Origin: Bacillota bacterium
GTDB lineage: Bacteria; Bacillota; Clostridia; Christensenellales; Aristaeellaceae
Length of the DNA: 34,051 bases
Assembly: GCA_023459275.1 (NCBI GenBank)
Contig: JAEWVC010000005.1
Coordinates: 1 to 34,051 of the forward strand
Direction: 5' to 3'
Below are positions 30,436-34,051 of this stretch, one piece after another. Numbering within the stretch: position 1 is the stretch's first letter; every line of letters starts with the position of its first letter. The position numbers were made by a program, and so were the translations under genes. Under the pieces are notes generated by a model. That model did no database searches. It saw only the letters and a program-made list of their open reading frames with translations, and was not told the DNA's origin.

Positions 30436-31515
30436 ATGCTTATCAGCAATACTGCGACGCCCGCCCGGCTGCTGCTTGCCTGGTATGATGTCCATAAGCG
30501 GACGCTGCCCTGGCGGGACATAAACGACCCCTATGCGGTCTGGATTTCCGAGATCATGCTCCAGCAGACCCGGGTGGAAACGGTGCTGGCGTATTTCCCC
30601 CGCTTTATGGCCCTGTTTCCCACGGTTCGGGCCCTGGCCGAAGCCCCGGAGCAAACGCTGCTCAAGGCGTGGGAGGGCCTGGGGTACTACAGCCGGGCCC
30701 GCAACCTGCAAAAGGCCGCAAAGCAGGTGACGGACGATTTTGGCGGCCAACTGCCCCAGACCGCGGAGGAGCTGCGTGCCCTCCCCGGCATCGGGCCCTA
30801 TACCGCCGGGGCCATCGCCAGCATCGCCTTTGGCGAAAAGACTTCTGCCATCGACGGCAATGTGATGCGGGTGGTAAGCCGTTTGACGGGCATCCGGGAG
30901 GATATCTCCATCCCCGGCATCGCCCGGCATCTTGCATCGGAAGCCGCCGCGCTTGTGCCGGAAGACCGCCCCGGCGACTTCAACCAGGCCATGATGGACC
31001 TGGGGGCCACCGTCTGCCTGCCGGGAACCCCGGCTTGCGATCAGTGCCCCCTTTCCGGCTGCTGTGACGCCTGCGCCGCCGGGGACGCGGAAATGCTGCC
31101 CATCAAGATGAAAGCCCGCACCCCCAGGCAGATCGCCATGGGGGTGGGGCTTGTCACTTCCGGCGGGCGCATCCTTGTCTCCCGGCGCCAGGAAAAGCTG
31201 CTGGGCGGGCTGTTTGTTTTTGTGCTGAATGAAAAGGACGATACCCCCGCCGCTATGGGGAAAAAGCTGAAAGCCCTGGGGCTTTCAGCACGCTTCCAGG
31301 GGGATATCGCCGCGGCAAAGCATGTATTCACCCACCAGGTCTGGAATATGCGCCTGATGCACTTTACAGCGCCGGAAGCCAGGGAACTGTCCGGGTATCA
31401 ATGGGCCTCCCTTGCGGAGCTTGACACATTCCCCTTCCCCACCGCCATGAAGGCGGCGAAACGGGAGGCGGAGAAGATACTTGCGGGGAATGGAAGCAGG
31501 GCGGGCGCTTTTTGA
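30436..31515 (+). CDS. mutY: A/G-specific adenine glycosylase MutY
   Basis: A 359-residue base-excision repair enzyme that removes A opposite 8-oxoG. HhH-GPD core with catalytic E39 (WISEIMLQQTRV), helix-hairpin-helix LPGIGPYTAGAIA (116-128) and catalytic D140 (SAIDGNV). The 4Fe-4S cysteines are C194, C201, C204 and C210 (Cx6Cx2Cx5C). A C-terminal NUDIX-like 8-oxoG recognition domain follows (about 235-350) with FTHQVWNMRL. The ATG at 30436 follows AAAGGA and gives the family's usual length. The stop codon lies inside the terminator hairpin. Confidence 0.95.
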   Translation: MLISNTATPARLLLAWYDVHKRTLPWRDINDPYAVWISEIMLQQTRVETVLAYFPRFMALFPTVRALAEAPEQTLLKAWEGLGYYSRARNLQKAAKQVTDDFGGQLPQTAEELRALPGIGPYTAGAIASIAFGEKTSAIDGNVMRVVSRLTGIREDISIPGIARHLASEAAALVPEDRPGDFNQAMMDLGATVCLPGTPACDQCPLSGCCDACAAGDAEMLPIKMKARTPRQIAMGVGLVTSGGRILVSRRQEKLLGGLFVFVLNEKDDTPAAMGKKLKALGLSARFQGDIAAAKHVFTHQVWNMRLMHFTAPEARELSGYQWASLAELDTFPFPTAMKAAKREAEKILAGNGSRAGAF

Positions 31516-31528
31516 AAAAAGCACCCGC
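31501..31528 (+). terminator. mutY terminator overlapping the stop codon
   Basis: GCGGGCGCTTTTT (31501-31513) pairs with AAAAAAGCACCCGC downstream, with one bulge; the TGA stop (31513-31515) sits at the loop. The CTTTTTGAAAAAAG centre matches the other terminator-like elements in this window. Confidence 0.6.
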
Positions 31529-31612
31529 CCCGCACCCCACCCGAAAAACTTCATCATCAGTAATATCAGCCAAGGGGCTACCCCGAAAATGAAGCGAGAA
31601 GACGATTTGAGT

Positions 31613-31660
31613 GCCTTCCCCTTGAGGGGAAGGTGGCGCTTTAGCGCCGGATGAGGTGGC
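31613..31660. repeat. two-hairpin intergenic repeat
   Basis: GCCTTCCCC-TTGA-GGGGAAGG, GGCGC-TTTA-GCGCC, GGATGAGGTGGC: nearly identical to 575-621 although 31 kb apart. It lies in the gap between the convergent mutY and thioesterase genes. Confidence 0.8.
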
Positions 31661-31693
31661 GTTCAGTGCTCCCTTCACTGTATTAAACTTTTT

Positions 31694-32425
31694 CTATCTT
31701 GGCATCAGCGTGCCCGAAACCGCAAAGCACCGCTGCTCCCCATGAAAGCCGTACAGGCTGAACTCCTGCCCGTTTTTTTTCATTCGGAGCGAAGCCTCCT
31801 GCCCCGGGCGCACCTCCTGCTCGTAATTGATGCAGATGCTTTTTATGCAATTCTCCCGGAGCGTTTCAATCCCCAGGGCGTCGCAGAGCCAGTCCGCATA
31901 CTTCGTATTGTTCACATGCTGGTTTACATCCAGGTCGGTATATGCGGGCATACGGACGCTTAATTCTTCCTCCCCTTCAGCTTCCCAGGCCGTCCCGGGA
32001 AGGCCCATGGGCGGCGTCAGATCGCTGTTGTCGGGGATCAAATGCACAATATCCCCCGGCGGAACCATCTTCCGCGAAACGGTATCCAGCAGCACCCACA
32101 GGCTGGAGGCACAACCCAGCAGATTGCCCGCCTGATCCTTGAATGAAAAGTACCGCGGAAAGAACCAACGCCTGTTGGGCGCGGGGAAGGTTTCCACGCG
32201 CACCGTGTCCGCGATGCCGGGGTATTTCTCCATCCGTACCTCTATCCTGGAAAGCACCCAGACAATGTTCCGCTTCACCAGCACGTCCCGGCCGCAGCCC
32301 AGCAGGTAGGAATGCATGCCGCTTGCCTCCTGCATGGCCTCAAAGATGGCGCCGGGCCGCCATTTTCCCATAAAATCACAATGGCTGGTGCGCAGAAGCA
32401 TTTCATCTTGATAAATCTTTTGCAT
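31694..32425 (-). CDS. acyl-ACP thioesterase
   Basis: A 243-residue double hot-dog thioesterase of the FatA/FatB-like bacterial family (PF01643). It would release fatty acids from acyl carrier protein. The first hot-dog includes MLLRTSHCDFMGKWRPGAIF (about 9-28); the second has MPAYTDLDVNQHVNNTKYAD (about 160-179), where the N-x-H-x-N-N segment holds the catalytic Asn and His. GGAGGA on the minus strand precedes the ATG. It overlaps the NUDIX gene by 23 nt and is probably cotranscribed with it. Confidence 0.9.
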   Translation of the reverse strand: MQKIYQDEMLLRTSHCDFMGKWRPGAIFEAMQEASGMHSYLLGCGRDVLVKRNIVWVLSRIEVRMEKYPGIADTVRVETFPAPNRRWFFPRYFSFKDQAGNLLGCASSLWVLLDTVSRKMVPPGDIVHLIPDNSDLTPPMGLPGTAWEAEGEEELSVRMPAYTDLDVNQHVNNTKYADWLCDALGIETLRENCIKSICINYEQEVRPGQEASLRMKKNGQEFSLYGFHGEQRCFAVSGTLMPR

Positions 32426-32945
32426 GCGGCAATTCCTCCGGTTGCATTTTCCCTTTCAGGTAAGCGATGATCCGGTCAAGATAGGATAGCTGCCATACCA
32501 TGGCGGGGTTCTTCGCAAGCACCTCCAGCTCCGCAAGCGGCACCCAGCGCACAGCCTCCACCTCTTCCTTTTGCAGCTGAAAAGCTTCCATGGGAATGTT
32601 CTGGCGTACAAGCCAGACGTCCTTGTGATAGCTCCCCTTCGTATAGGAGAATACAATCTCCGAATGCGCCAAATCAGGAGCAACGCCCAGTTCCTCCGTC
32701 ATCTCCCGGATGAAAGCCTGCCGTCCGTTTTCCCCTGCGATGGCCGATCCGCCCGTGCAGCACCAAAGCCCCGGAGCCAATTCCTTCTCCATGGACCGCT
32801 TTTGCAAAAGCACTTCGCCTTTGCTGTTCATGATCCATATATCCGCTATCAGATGGTACTCCCCGTCTGCCAAGGCTTCGCCGCGGACGACCGTCCTGCC
32901 GGTTTTACGCCGTGAAACATCGTATACATCCCAAAGTTCAGCCAT
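32403..32945 (-). CDS. NUDIX hydrolase
   Basis: A 180-residue NUDIX protein. The Nudix box GSAIAGEN...REMTEELGV (about 61-83) fits Gx5Ex7REUxEExGU. The N-terminal AELWDVYDVSRRKTGRTVVRG resembles isopentenyl-diphosphate isomerase-like and YfcD-type NUDIX enzymes; the C-terminus is PxxMVWQLSYLDRIIAYLKG. Substrate is probably a nucleoside or other diphosphate. The ATG at 32945 gives the usual N-terminus; an earlier in-frame ATG at 32996 lies at the promoter. The stop overlaps the thioesterase start region by 23 nt. Confidence 0.88.
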   Translation of the reverse strand: MAELWDVYDVSRRKTGRTVVRGEALADGEYHLIADIWIMNSKGEVLLQKRSMEKELAPGLWCCTGGSAIAGENGRQAFIREMTEELGVAPDLAHSEIVFSYTKGSYHKDVWLVRQNIPMEAFQLQKEEVEAVRWVPLAELEVLAKNPAMVWQLSYLDRIIAYLKGKMQPEELPHAKDLSR

Positions 32946-32984
32946 ATGTCCCTCACTGACGTTTTGCTTTTCATTCCGTTTTTC

Positions 32985-33013
32985 ATTGTAGTGCATCTAA
33001 CCCAAAACATCAA
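32985..33013 (-). promoter_or_regulatory. promoter of the NUDIX-thioesterase pair
   Basis: Minus strand TTGATG (33013-33008), 17-bp spacer, TACAAT (32990-32985). Its start site would be about 33 nt before the NUDIX ATG. The 33014-33108 stretch upstream shows nothing further. Confidence 0.65.
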
Positions 33014-33108
33014 TGTGCAGAATGTACGAATAATAGAGCGCGCGACGAATCGGGTGTTCTTTATGGCCTGTCCGGTATATAAGCAGCGGATGTCAGGCAA
33101 GCCTGCTT

Positions 33109-33234
33109 GGCGGGCGATTTGTAATCGCCCCTACGGTTGAAAAAAGAATATGGACTTGCTTCCGGCGCATGCGCCCTCCAGCAGAAAAGCCAACGAACAA
33201 ATCACACCGTAGGGGCGCTTATTAAGCGCCCGCC
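33109..33234. mobile_element. MITE-like inverted repeat element
   Basis: About 126 bp bounded by 29-bp arms: GGCGGGCG and CGCCCCTACGGT on the left (33109-33137) and ACCGTAGGGGCG and CGCCCGCC on the right (33206-33234), pairing perfectly over 8 and 12 bp. Each arm has its own inner palindrome (GCGATTTGTAATCGC, GCGCTTATTAAGCGC). The centre has no gene. Similar GGGCGAT-CCCCTACGG palindromes are, from memory, common in Clostridia genomes. Confidence 0.65.
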
Positions 33235-33247
33235 CGCCAGCATGCAC

Positions 33248-33280
33248 TCGGAATGGGAACAGGTGGATCTCCTTCGCCAT
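33248..33280 (-). pseudogene. duplicated fragment of 5S rRNA
   Basis: 33 bases match the 5S segment at 33395-33427 with 3 differences, all within one 4-base stretch. It lies 14 bp from the MITE-like element and before the rRNA operon terminator. It is too short to function as 5S. Confidence 0.75.
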
Positions 33281-33283
33281 TGC

Positions 33284-33315
33284 AAAAAAAGAGCACCTCG
33301 CAAGAGATGCTCTTT
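33284..33315 (-). terminator. rRNA operon terminator
   Basis: On the minus strand AAAGAGCATCTC, a TTGC loop, GAGGTGCTCTTTTTTT: a 12-bp stem with one wobble and a strong T-tract, just after the 3' end of 5S. Confidence 0.88.
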
Positions 33316-33320
33316 ATGGA

Positions 33321-33436
<116 letters not shown>

Positions 33437-33621
33437 AAATTGTGAACTTGTTTGCTGCGGTGTTTGCTTCGGCTTTTTCACTATTGCCTTTCGGCTTTCG
33501 CTTTCCGCCTTTTACTCTTTCACCGCTTTGCTCTTTCGAGCCTTTCAGGGTTCATACCCTGACAACTGCACACCGTAGAGAAAGATTGTTGACCTACAAT
33601 TGATCTTCATTCAGCGTTCAA
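33437..33621 (-). other. 23S-5S intergenic spacer
   Basis: About 185 nt of pyrimidine-rich (plus-strand) sequence. It contains CAGGGT-TCAT-ACCCTG, a short stem likely used in rRNA processing, and no tRNA gene. Confidence 0.7.

Positions 33622-34051
<430 letters not shown>

Noticed and set aside
33437..33621. tRNA gene in the 23S-5S spacer
   Set aside because: No T-arm or acceptor pairing could be found; only a short processing-type stem is present.

Overview
The window looks like a chromosomal segment of a GC-rich (roughly 58-60% by eye) anaerobic Firmicute of class Clostridia. Supporting this are the ylxM-ffh-rpsP-khpA-rimM-trmD order, strong GGAGG ribosome binding sites, TTG/GTG starts, a perfect CIRCE operator upstream of groES-groEL, an L13-type leader before rplM, and a YesM/YesN-type two-component pair. 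Species cannot be told from the sequence alone.

Layout. (1) 191-4660: a plus-strand translation/secretion block (ylxM, ffh, rpsP, khpA, rimM, trmD, a small membrane protein). It meets a minus-strand ABC-2 exporter pair (4664-6402) tail to tail. (2) 6600-14240: an accessory island of small, mostly AT-richer single-gene units, all on the plus strand: four GNAT acetyltransferases plus a longer two-domain one, a DinB-like protein, a zinc-ribbon protein, a HAD phosphatase, two VanZ-like membrane proteins, a P-loop kinase and an orphan. Many of the gaps hold copies or remnants of one intergenic repeat. Its best copies carry a -35/-10 promoter with an 11-bp palindrome at the expected transcription start. 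(3) 14354-17612: core translation genes again: alaS, in an unusually short 596-residue form, then rplM and rpsI. (4) 17972-27918: a sugar or sugar-acid use locus. Minus strand: SDR dehydrogenase, KDPG-type aldolase and enolase-superfamily dehydratase, coupled by 4-nt overlaps. Plus strand: a sugar ABC importer (binding protein and two permeases), a two-component system and a lactonase. Oxidation to a lactone, hydrolysis, dehydration and aldol cleavage would form a nearly complete pathway; no sugar-acid kinase is seen. (5) 28150-30234: groES-groEL on the minus strand under CIRCE. (6) 30365-32945: mutY, then convergent acyl-ACP thioesterase and NUDIX genes. (7) 33321-34051: the 3' end of a minus-strand rRNA operon (5S and partial 23S), next to a MITE-like palindrome and a duplicated 5S fragment.

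The window is rich in dispersed, hairpin-forming intergenic repeats of at least five families. The two most interesting signals are the promoter/operator repeat of the accessory island, and a 200-310 bp multi-hairpin element inside the sugar locus whose two copies show paired compensatory changes in their stems.
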